A stretch of 5,204 nucleotides of DNA from Mesenet sp031546805 (GTDB lineage: Bacteria > Pseudomonadota > Alphaproteobacteria > Rickettsiales > Anaplasmataceae), in assembly GCA_031546805.1 (NCBI GenBank), contig JAVBJW010000017.1, forward strand, positions 1 through 5,204, read 5' to 3'. The stretch's first letter is position 1. Every line of letters begins with the position of its first letter. The translations under genes and the position numbers were made by a program. Below, piece after piece: positions 1-5,204 of the stretch. The notes beneath the pieces are model-generated. The model had not been told where the DNA came from and made no database searches. It worked only from the letters and a program-made list of their open reading frames with translations.

Positions 1-7
1 TAATATT

Positions 8-24
8 CCCACTCCTACAGTGGG
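8..24. repeat. Small perfect hairpin, 6-bp stem
   Basis: CCCACT (8-13) and AGTGGG (19-24) are perfect inverted copies around a 5-nt loop. A second, AT-only inverted repeat (ATAAAT-AG-ATTTAT, about 35-48) and a run of five T (56-60) follow. The T-run is not directly behind the GC-rich stem, so this is not a standard intrinsic terminator. It could still be the end of a transcript entering from the left of the window. The pairing is visible in the sequence; its role is unknown. Confidence 0.4.
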
Positions 25-81
25 TTAAGCTTGTGGGATAAATAGATTTATTCTGTTTTTATAGCTGATTTTAAAGATGAG

Positions 82-108
82 TTGATTTAATTGTACTATT
101 GCTATAAC
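82..108 (+). promoter_or_regulatory. Candidate promoter for the 144-533 gene
   Basis: TTGATT (82-87) resembles a -35 box (4 of 6). TATAAC (103-108) resembles a -10 box (5 of 6) and is preceded by TG one base away (100-101), giving an extended -10. The spacer is 15 bp, which is short but tolerated with an extended -10. The predicted start of transcription would be about 25-30 nt before the ATG at 144. In DNA this AT-rich such matches occur often by chance. Confidence 0.4.
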
Positions 109-143
109 TTATGCTTATTTAAATATAACTAGATGGGGAAGTT

Positions 144-533
144 ATGGGTTTAGAAGAAGACTTATTTAGTGCAGTATCTCAGGGTAACATAGCAGAAATT
201 CAAAAATTATTACCTCCTCCTAGACTGCTAACACGCAAGCGCAAAAAACACTCAAACACATCAAATAGATCTTCAGATATGAGTTCACCTGAGCCCACTT
301 TTGCCAAATCTCCATATAAATGTGGAAAATCTTCTGACATGTTAAATGTGAGTTTATCTGAACCTTCAGTGTCTACGTTAGATATAAGCTTACCTGAATC
401 TAATATAACTGAACCTTTATCATCTACTGTATCTAAATGTCAAAATTTTTTAAGCACGTTAAGTTTAAACTCCTTTGAACATAATTCTCCTGAGCCTTCA
501 CGTGGTGCTAAAAGAACAAGACTTAAGTATTAA
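144..533 (+). CDS. Small protein with half an ankyrin repeat and a basic, Ser/Pro/Glu-rich tail
   Basis: Function is unknown. The 129-residue product begins with a segment (residues 6-23, DLFSAVSQGNIAEIQKLL) that matches the two helices of one ankyrin repeat, the usual opening of a Wolbachia ankyrin protein. No second repeat follows. The chain instead runs into PPP (24-26), a basic cluster RKRKK (31-35) and a polar region with recurring Ser-Asp-Met and Ser-Pro-Glu-Pro-like units (SSDM at 43 and 63, SPEP at 48 and 115). It ends in a basic tail with KRTR at 123-126. No signal peptide or membrane segment is visible, and most of the protein is probably disordered. The ATG at 144 is supported by GGGGAA (135-140) just upstream. 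The gene converges on the large ankyrin gene, 271 bp away. It may be the remnant of a longer ankyrin gene that lost its middle, or a genuine short effector-like protein. The basic patch resembles a nuclear localisation signal, but that is only a motif match. Confidence 0.7.
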   Translation: MGLEEDLFSAVSQGNIAEIQKLLPPPRLLTRKRKKHSNTSNRSSDMSSPEPTFAKSPYKCGKSSDMLNVSLSEPSVSTLDISLPESNITEPLSSTVSKCQNFLSTLSLNSFEHNSPEPSRGAKRTRLKY

Positions 534-804
534 GCCATAGCCTTTTAAAATTAAATGATCAAATTTATAGATCTTTCTAAAAACACACTGGCCTAAGTTT
601 TTCTGGAAATGGAAAAAATAAAATCTCCACTTTTTACTTGACATATATGGTTTGTCGAACGTTCTCACATCAAAAAAGGTTCACCTAAATCCAATCTTTC
701 TGATTCTAGATCCTCTCATATATAATATTCATCAGCTTACATGCCGAATCTTTAAATTGTGGATAGAAGTATTTATGATCTCTTAAGTAGGAGTAGGATT
801 TTTT
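498..804 (-). other. Convergent intergenic region with weak coding-like traces
   Basis: No intact gene lies between the two convergent stops (534-804). On the minus strand one frame is open from 680 down to a stop at 498-500. It could start at GTG 668, giving 56 residues rich in Phe, Lys and Tyr, and would overlap the end of the plus-strand gene antisense. Just upstream, in a different frame (about 668-711), is a short stretch reading LESERLDLGEP-like. The two pieces together could be a frameshifted remnant, but neither has a convincing start or ribosome site. A run of eight T at 799-806 follows a duplicated AGTAGG on the plus strand, with no clear stem, so I do not call a terminator. Confidence 0.25.
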
Positions 805-3645
805 TTAATTTATACAACATTTACTGGCAGTATTATTAACACCTAACACCTGATTAGCAACAATTACAGATGATTGATCATAGTTGTGATTGCTATTAGT
901 TTTGTTTTTTCTTTTACTGCTAAAAAGAGACTGAACTTTAGGCCAAACAATACAAATAAAAAAACTTAAAAATACTATTGTTGGGTTCAGATACGTTTCA
1001 ATACGGCTACAATTATTTTGAACATCAAGATCTCTGCTTACTATAGGGAAGTTGTTGGCTAAACAAAATTGTGGTCTAGAATATATCATTGGGAATCCAT
1101 TAATAGGATTGAAAGTTAAAGACACATGCTGAGAATAAAAAGTTTTATCTTTTTTTATGACTTTAGTTCTTTTTCTACAACCAGAGTTTTTTGTAATACT
1201 TTTTAATGCCATTCCCTTTTTCTCATACTTGTCCAACATATTAATAATATCTTGGTTATGATCAACGTTTACGGTAGGCATTGTAGGTGCTGAAAAGACA
1301 GCAAACTTATGAGGTGTTATCCCTTGTGCATTTTTAGAATGAGATTTTACATTGTTGTGTAACAATAACTTAGTAATATATTTGTTGTTACGATAAACAG
1401 CGTAATGTAGTGGTGTGTCTAAAAATTTGTCTTGAGCGTTGACATTTGCTCCATATCTTAAAAGCAATTTTACAATAGCTTGATTATTATTGGTAATAGC
1501 TGGAAATAATGGAGTTCTCCTATCCATATTTATAGTATTAACATCAGCACAGTGAATGATTAACAACTTAGCAATATCATTATTACCTTGCTCAATAGCA
1601 TAATACAATGCTGTCTTACTTGCTTTATCTTTATTATCAATTTTTGCTCCTTTCTTTATTAAGAACCTGGCAACATTTTTTCTATTATACAAAGCTGCAA
1701 GATGCAATGGTGTATTGTCCCAATCGTCTCTAGCATCAATATCTGCTCCCCCTTGCCGTAATAGACTAACAATATCTATTTTATCACAATAAGCAGAAGC
1801 ATGATGTAATGGTGTCATGCCTTTTCTATCCTTACTAAGAACATTTGCACCTTTGCATATTAATAGCTTAACAATATCCGTGTGGCACTTACCAACAGCA
1901 TAGTGTAGTAGAGTTTGATAACTAATATCTTCACTATTAACATCTATTCCCTCATTAATTAATAATTCAACAGCATCTTTCATGTCATATAAACGAGCTT
2001 TATCTAATAAAATTTCACTATTTTTTTTGAAATTGATTTTTGCCTTTTTACTTATTAGTAATCTAACAATGTTTTCTCTGCCATACATAATAGCAGTCTC
2101 TAATGGTGTATAGCCATTAAAATTTGTAACGTCGAATGCTACTTTTCTATTTACCAGTAATTCAACAATATTATAGTGACCTTTTTTAATAGCAATGTGT
2201 AGTGGTGTATCGGGCTCACCTTCATCTTGAAAATCAAGATCTATTTTATCATCATGATCAATTAATAACTTGACCATATCTATATAATCATTAAAACAAG
2301 CTGTACGTAATAGATGTAATTTATCGCTTATAGGTGCTTTATTACTCATAAGCAGTTCAGCAGCATCTTTACTGTTAGAATAAATAGCAATATCTAATGG
2401 TGTATAACTATCTTTATTTTTAATGCTAAAATCTACTTTTTTATCTATTAGCAGCCTAACAATACCTTTATAATTTTTCTTAGCAACTGTATGTAATAGC
2501 GTATTTTCTTCCTTATCTTTAGCATTGAGGTCTATTTTTTTACCTATATCTATTAGCAGCTTAGCAACATCTGTATAACCTCGAGAAATAACCACTCTTA
2601 GAAAACTTAATTCGTCAGCAATATTTGCACCACCTTGTATTAAATATTGCATAATATTCTGATTACCTAATTTAGTGGCTATATCAAGAGGTGTTTCTTC
2701 ACTAGTGTTTTTGACGTCAATATTTGCTTTTTTAGTTATTAAAAAGTGAACAAGTTCTTCATGTTCTTGTCTAACAGCCATATGTAAAGGTGCTTCTCCA
2801 CTACAGTTTTTAATATTAACATTTGCACCATTATTTATCAATAATTGAACAATTTCTTTGCCATCTTCTACGATAGCTATATGCAATGCTGTATCACCTA
2901 TAATGTTTTGGATATTTAAGTCTGCATTTTTTGATATTAACATTTCAATAATCTCGCTGTTCTTTATTTCAACAGCGATATGTAAAGGGAATAAAGCATC
3001 TGCATTACTAGTATTAACCTCTGCTCCATTTTCTAACAGTAGTTCAACAATGTATTTATAGTTATTGTATATAGCGATACTTAATGGTGTATAGATAGTA
3101 TCACTTACAATATAATTAATCTCTGCTTTATTTGCTATCAATAATCTTACAATGCTTACACTGTTTACATCGATAGCAAAATCTAATGGGGTTTTGCCTT
3201 TCTCCTCCCTAACATTGACGTTTGCCCCCATATTTATTAACAGCATCACAATATCTTTATCTTTTCTCAATACAGCATAATGCAATGGTGTCCTAGAAAG
3301 ATCATCAGTAACATCAATTTCCACTTGCTTTTTTATTAATAACTGAGTAATCTCCTTGCTGCTGCCTATAACAGTTTCATGCAATAGAGATAAATTACGC
3401 TTACTCTTAATCAATGAAATATCTGTCCTTTTGCTTATAAGAAACTTAGCTGCTTGTACGTTTTTGTTCAGTACAACATATGAAAAAAGATCAGTATAGT
3501 AATGATTATCATGTAACAGCTTTTGTTCGTCTAACATCTTTACCTCAAGCTCTGATATAGGAACATCATCTTCATAATCTTGGAGAGCCTCAAGTATATA
3601 ACCGTATACAGTTTTTATTTCATCACTAGTAGTAGTATCCAACAT
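805..3645 (-). CDS. Large ankyrin-repeat protein with C-terminal membrane segment and CCIN terminus
   Basis: The product (946 residues) is a protein-binding scaffold; ankyrin repeats mediate protein-protein contacts and have no catalytic role. After about 50 acidic residues, roughly 22 repeats of about 33 residues run from 51 to about 806. The TPLH-type turns fall at 119, 152, 186, 252, 318, 415, 480, 513, 611, 645, 711, 744 and 777, with degenerate forms between. A basic cluster (RKRTKVIKKDK, 824-834) follows, then a linker, a hydrophobic segment at about 888-908 that could span a membrane, a basic KRKNK (911-915), and a polar tail ending SKCCIN. There is no N-terminal signal peptide. The start is supported by GTGAGG ending 5 nt before the ATG. 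The gene lies 100 bp downstream of the two-helix membrane protein and has its own promoter. In Wolbachia such proteins are commonly proposed as secreted effectors; the partner here cannot be predicted. The reading frame is intact with no lesion. Confidence 0.93.
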   Translation of the reverse strand: MLDTTTSDEIKTVYGYILEALQDYEDDVPISELEVKMLDEQKLLHDNHYYTDLFSYVVLNKNVQAAKFLISKRTDISLIKSKRNLSLLHETVIGSSKEITQLLIKKQVEIDVTDDLSRTPLHYAVLRKDKDIVMLLINMGANVNVREEKGKTPLDFAIDVNSVSIVRLLIANKAEINYIVSDTIYTPLSIAIYNNYKYIVELLLENGAEVNTSNADALFPLHIAVEIKNSEIIEMLISKNADLNIQNIIGDTALHIAIVEDGKEIVQLLINNGANVNIKNCSGEAPLHMAVRQEHEELVHFLITKKANIDVKNTSEETPLDIATKLGNQNIMQYLIQGGANIADELSFLRVVISRGYTDVAKLLIDIGKKIDLNAKDKEENTLLHTVAKKNYKGIVRLLIDKKVDFSIKNKDSYTPLDIAIYSNSKDAAELLMSNKAPISDKLHLLRTACFNDYIDMVKLLIDHDDKIDLDFQDEGEPDTPLHIAIKKGHYNIVELLVNRKVAFDVTNFNGYTPLETAIMYGRENIVRLLISKKAKINFKKNSEILLDKARLYDMKDAVELLINEGIDVNSEDISYQTLLHYAVGKCHTDIVKLLICKGANVLSKDRKGMTPLHHASAYCDKIDIVSLLRQGGADIDARDDWDNTPLHLAALYNRKNVARFLIKKGAKIDNKDKASKTALYYAIEQGNNDIAKLLIIHCADVNTINMDRRTPLFPAITNNNQAIVKLLLRYGANVNAQDKFLDTPLHYAVYRNNKYITKLLLHNNVKSHSKNAQGITPHKFAVFSAPTMPTVNVDHNQDIINMLDKYEKKGMALKSITKNSGCRKRTKVIKKDKTFYSQHVSLTFNPINGFPMIYSRPQFCLANNFPIVSRDLDVQNNCSRIETYLNPTIVFLSFFICIVWPKVQSLFSSKRKNKTNSNHNYDQSSVIVANQVLGVNNTASKCCIN
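1816..2694 (-). repeat. Threefold repeat of a three-ankyrin module inside the large ankyrin gene
   Basis: Residues 318-414, 415-512 and 513-610 form three consecutive units of 97, 98 and 98 residues (2404-2694, 2110-2403 and 1816-2109). Each contains three ankyrin repeats: a TPL(D/E)xA repeat, a middle repeat lacking TPLH (ELSFLRVV, DKLHLLRTA, SEILLDKA), and a (T/P)LLH or TPLH repeat. The first two units are clearly alike, sharing for example (V/M)(A/V)KLLID and KIDL in the middle repeat. The third is more diverged. This suggests growth by duplication of a ~290-bp block followed by divergence. Confidence 0.6.
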
Positions 3646-3681
3646 TCTATCCTCACGTTTTATATAAACAATAGCATAAAA

Positions 3682-3703
3682 ATTATTTCTATATTATTTC
3701 TAT
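3682..3703. repeat. Perfect 11-bp tandem duplication in the promoter spacer
   Basis: ATTATTTCTAT occurs at 3682-3692 and again, immediately adjacent, at 3693-3703. The flanking bases do not extend the repeat, so there are exactly two copies. It covers the -10 box and the whole spacer up to the -35 box of the ankyrin promoter. Confidence 0.9.
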
Positions 3704-3709
3704 TGTCAA
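3682..3709 (-). promoter_or_regulatory. Promoter of the large ankyrin gene
   Basis: Read on the minus strand, a perfect TTGACA -35 box (3704-3709) is followed after exactly 16 bp by AATAAT (3682-3687), a 5-of-6 match to the -10 consensus. Transcription would begin near 3675, leaving a leader of about 30 nt with a good ribosome site before the ATG at 3645. The spacer and -10 box together are made of two tandem copies of an 11-bp unit (3682-3703). This is the best promoter match in the window. It shows the ankyrin gene can be transcribed independently of its upstream neighbour. Confidence 0.6.
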
Positions 3710-3745
3710 TGCTAATTTTAGTATGACAACCTATCCATTTAGTAG

Positions 3746-4549
3746 TTATAGTTCCACAGATTTACTTGAATCTATATCTAATGAACTACTTGCCTTTAAC
3801 TCAAAAGAGTCATGTACTAAAACATCTGTTAAAATTGTGTTCGTACTGTCGTTTTTTGAATGTATATCAGCAGCCCAGGTTACACTTTTTGGTTTAGAGG
3901 TGCTTGGATCAATTTGCTCCAATGGATCTTGCTCAGATTCTAAGTCACTTGCAGCAGGTTCTGTACTATATACTGTCTTTGCTACACCACTATCCATGCT
4001 TGAAACACTAACACTATCTGACCGTTTATGTTTTCCTTTTGTCACAAGTGTAGAGTTTGTATTTTCTATTGTTGCTCGCACAGTATCATATGTTGTTAAC
4101 AATTCTGGTGAAAGTTCTGGTATAGGCAGCTCTATTGCAAGGTTTGGTAAGGACATAGTTCTTATTATTCTTCGTGGAACGTCATATATATTCTCCATTT
4201 GTATGGCCACATCCTTTCGTGCAGGTGCATTTAATAAATAATAACTTATTATTTCATCACGATTTTCAGTTATATATTCTTGTATTATTTCTCCTATAGA
4301 ATGTTCTGTTTGTGTATGTCTCTTCTTTTCTGCGGGAGCGGAAATGAGAGTAACAATAGCTCCAAGTATAAGACATAGTGATATAGAAAATACAGTTATT
4401 ATAATAATGCGCACAAGTTCAATAGCAAAAGCCCCGTTGACAAGTGCAATCGGAAGAAAATAACAGGTAGCTACTGTTACTATAGGCAGAATAAACGTCA
4501 AACACATGCAACCCATAACTCTGCGATCATTTCTCGAACGTAAGTACAT
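3746..4549 (-). CDS. Two-helix membrane protein with long polar, Ser-rich tail and an IYDVP motif
   Basis: I do not recognise a family for this 267-residue protein. It opens with a basic N-terminus (MYLRSRNDRR). Two strongly hydrophobic segments follow, at about 11-32 and 45-69, joined by a short loop. From residue 71 (after ISAPAEKKRH) a hydrophilic tail of nearly 200 residues runs to the end. The basic residues before the first helix and after the second predict both ends in the bacterial cytoplasm, if it sits in the inner membrane. The tail contains ENIYDVP (119-125), RTMSLP (130-135), a Ser-rich stretch KRSDSVSVSSMDSG (175-188) and an acidic, Pro/Ser-rich end. GGGGA 8 nt before the ATG supports this start. 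The gene is followed by the large ankyrin gene on the same strand. Its architecture, a helix hairpin plus a disordered tail, superficially resembles inclusion-membrane proteins of other intracellular bacteria, but I see no homology to them. Confidence 0.82.
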   Translation of the reverse strand: MYLRSRNDRRVMGCMCLTFILPIVTVATCYFLPIALVNGAFAIELVRIIIITVFSISLCLILGAIVTLISAPAEKKRHTQTEHSIGEIIQEYITENRDEIISYYLLNAPARKDVAIQMENIYDVPRRIIRTMSLPNLAIELPIPELSPELLTTYDTVRATIENTNSTLVTKGKHKRSDSVSVSSMDSGVAKTVYSTEPAASDLESEQDPLEQIDPSTSKPKSVTWAADIHSKNDSTNTILTDVLVHDSFELKASSSLDIDSSKSVEL

Positions 4550-4579
4550 ATCTTTTCCCCATTATTATATTATATATTT

Positions 4580-4588
4580 ATAATAGCA
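4580..4588 (-). promoter_or_regulatory. Candidate extended -10 box for the 267-residue membrane protein
   Basis: On the minus strand TGCTATTAT fits an extended -10 (TG, one base, then TATTAT, 5 of 6). It lies about 30 nt before the ATG at 4549. No good -35 box is found at the right distance (about 4602-4609 holds only weak matches). An alternative is one of two overlapping TATAAT hexamers closer to the start, which seem too near the ribosome site. Confidence 0.35.
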
Positions 4589-4863
4589 TAAATTTAAATT
4601 ACTACATCTAATGTACGAGATAGAAAGTATGAATCAGTTAGCTAAACACTAAGAGTTTACTTGCTTGTCTGTTTTAATTATTATGCTGCATTTGAATTCA
4701 TTTAAACATGGGTATAAGTTACAAAAACAATGTATTATATTGGGACTGTACAGCTAGAACTCACCTGGATAATATTTCTGTTAGTAATGTTACAGGGCTA
4801 GGTCTATAAGCTTTTTTACTGGCCTGTAAGGTTTTTTATAAGGGATGTCACCTTTTAATTTGG

Positions 4864-4896
4864 CTGGAATCTGCATCATTAACCCCAAGATTCCAG
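4864..4896. repeat. Perfect 9-bp inverted repeat
   Basis: CTGGAATCT (4864-4872) and AGATTCCAG (4888-4896) are exact inverted copies separated by 15 nt. They lie inside the decayed minus-strand frame. No T-run follows on either side, so this is not an intrinsic terminator. Confidence 0.6.
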
Positions 4897-4928
4897 TCAC
4901 TTTCAATTGTAAGCTCTCTTAAAAGGTT

Positions 4929-4960
4929 GGGATTATGCTTTACAAGATTAGCATGATCCC
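4929..4960. repeat. 11-bp inverted repeat with one G-U pair
   Basis: GGGATTATGCT (4929-4939) pairs with AGCATGATCCC (4950-4960) over 11 positions, ten Watson-Crick and one T-G in the plus-strand transcript, around a 10-nt loop. GGTT (4925-4928) and an AACC downstream (about 4970-4973) could close an outer helix. It also lies in the decayed frame, and no T-run follows. Confidence 0.55.
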
Positions 4961-5080
4961 CCAGGGTGTAACCATCTATACTGTGATAACGCTTTAGTTT
5001 TGACAAGCTGTTTACTCAGGCACCCATCATGATATCCCCAAAAGATTTAAAGATTTCTTGCAAATTTTAATTTTAGAAAA

Positions 5081-5100
5081 GCATTCCACTCCAGCGTCAT
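5081..5100. repeat. Possible relic of a dispersed Wolbachia palindromic repeat
   Basis: The minus strand here reads ATGACGCTGGAGTGGAATGC. It resembles one arm of the GTCATTCCAGCGC...GACGCTGGAATGAC type of intergenic palindrome that I recall as abundant in Wolbachia genomes. Only one arm is present, and it differs from the usual form. The match is from memory and is short. Confidence 0.3.
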
Positions 5101-5176
5101 CTCAAATTCTAATATTTACTTTACTCTCAAAACTGCAAAAAAGTACCTATGTTTCAGAGAAAAAGAGCTAAGGATG

Positions 5177-5199
5177 CTACATTATGGAAAGCAATGTAG
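5177..5199. repeat. 7-bp inverted repeat at the right edge
   Basis: CTACATT (5177-5183) and AATGTAG (5193-5199) are exact inverted copies with a 9-nt loop. The window ends five bases later, so what follows, and whether this is a terminator or part of a larger palindrome, cannot be seen. Confidence 0.4.
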
Positions 5200-5204
5200 G
5201 GGAT

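Larger units (their letters stand above)
4790..5030 (-). pseudogene. Decayed small reading frame with an in-frame stop and a frameshift
   Basis: On the minus strand, two adjacent ATG codons (5030-5025) are preceded by GGGG (5036-5039) at good spacing. They open a frame that meets TGA after four codons (5016-5018). The same frame then stays open for 55 codons to a TGA at 4848-4850, reading protein-like sequence (SLSKLKRYHSIDGYTLGDH, then NLVKHNPNLLREL, then SDWNLGV). At the end of that stretch a neighbouring frame takes over naturally (LKGDIPYKKPYRPVKKLIDLAL) and stops at TAA 4790-4792. One point nonsense change plus one single-base shift would restore a protein of about 80 residues. I do not recognise its family. 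It could instead be an internal piece of a larger lost gene, with the start-like signals a coincidence. It is expected to be non-functional, unless the 55-codon frame starts at the TTG at 5006. Confidence 0.5.

Noticed and set aside
587..610. Similarity of ACTGGCCTAAGTTTTT to ACTGGCCTGTAAGGTTTTTT at 4818
   Set aside because: The shared stretch is short, gapped and ends in low-complexity T; too weak to call a repeat pair.
791..806. T-run after AGTAGGAGTAGGA as an intrinsic terminator for the plus-strand gene
   Set aside because: Eight T are present, but no GC-rich stem can be formed immediately before them.
1816..2694. Regularly spaced repeats as a possible CRISPR-like array
   Set aside because: The ~99-bp and ~290-bp periods come from in-frame ankyrin codons with diverged sequence, not identical repeats with unique spacers.
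2858..3061. 67-codon open frame on the plus strand
   Set aside because: It is antisense to well-formed ankyrin repeats; its hydrophobic composition simply mirrors their codons.
3723..4241. 172-codon open frame on the plus strand
   Set aside because: It lies entirely antisense to the membrane-protein gene. The sense frame has a good ribosome site, clear membrane helices and a natural tail, and the antisense product has no recognisable feature.
4811..4840. TTACTGGCCTGTAA followed by a T-run as a plus-strand terminator
   Set aside because: The palindrome has a mismatch inside and a stem of only four outer pairs, and no plus-strand gene lies upstream to end here.
4920..4975. Stem-loop cluster as a tRNA
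   Set aside because: No cloverleaf with acceptor, anticodon and T-arm consensus can be formed.

Overview
The window is AT-rich bacterial DNA. It looks like an accessory region of an intracellular alphaproteobacterium, most likely an arthropod Wolbachia (Rickettsiales). That assignment is inferred from base composition, from a very long ankyrin-repeat gene with the repeat style common in Wolbachia, from sparse coding with decayed fragments, and from a short intergenic stretch (about 5081-5100) that resembles the dispersed palindromic repeats of Wolbachia genomes. No ribosomal, metabolic or replication gene is present to fix the taxon.

Layout. 1-143 is a leader with a small hairpin and a plausible promoter. 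144-533 (+) encodes a 129-residue protein: half an ankyrin repeat, then a basic patch and a Ser/Pro/Glu-rich tail. 534-804 is a convergent intergenic region with weak coding-like traces. 805-3645 (-) encodes a 946-residue protein with about 22 ankyrin repeats, a basic cluster, one C-terminal hydrophobic segment and a terminal Cys-Cys-Ile-Asn. A good sigma70-type promoter lies just upstream, with its spacer built from an 11-bp tandem repeat. 3746-4549 (-) encodes a 267-residue protein with two N-terminal membrane segments and a long polar tail. 4550-5204 has no intact gene. It holds a decayed reading frame on the minus strand (about 4790-5030) with an in-frame stop and an apparent frameshift, and several inverted repeats.

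The two minus-strand genes are in tandem, 100 bp apart, and may be partly co-transcribed, although the ankyrin gene has its own promoter. All three intact genes have a similar TTATGCT(T)ATT-like motif 24-32 nt before the start codon. All three products carry short motifs resembling host-interaction signals: a basic nuclear-type patch, a Rab5-like CCxN tail, and a YDVP tyrosine motif. Taken together the locus reads as a small cluster of candidate host-interaction proteins. This is inference from short motifs and architecture; no secretion or host targeting can be shown from sequence alone. I did not find a clearly new defence, mobile or RNA system.
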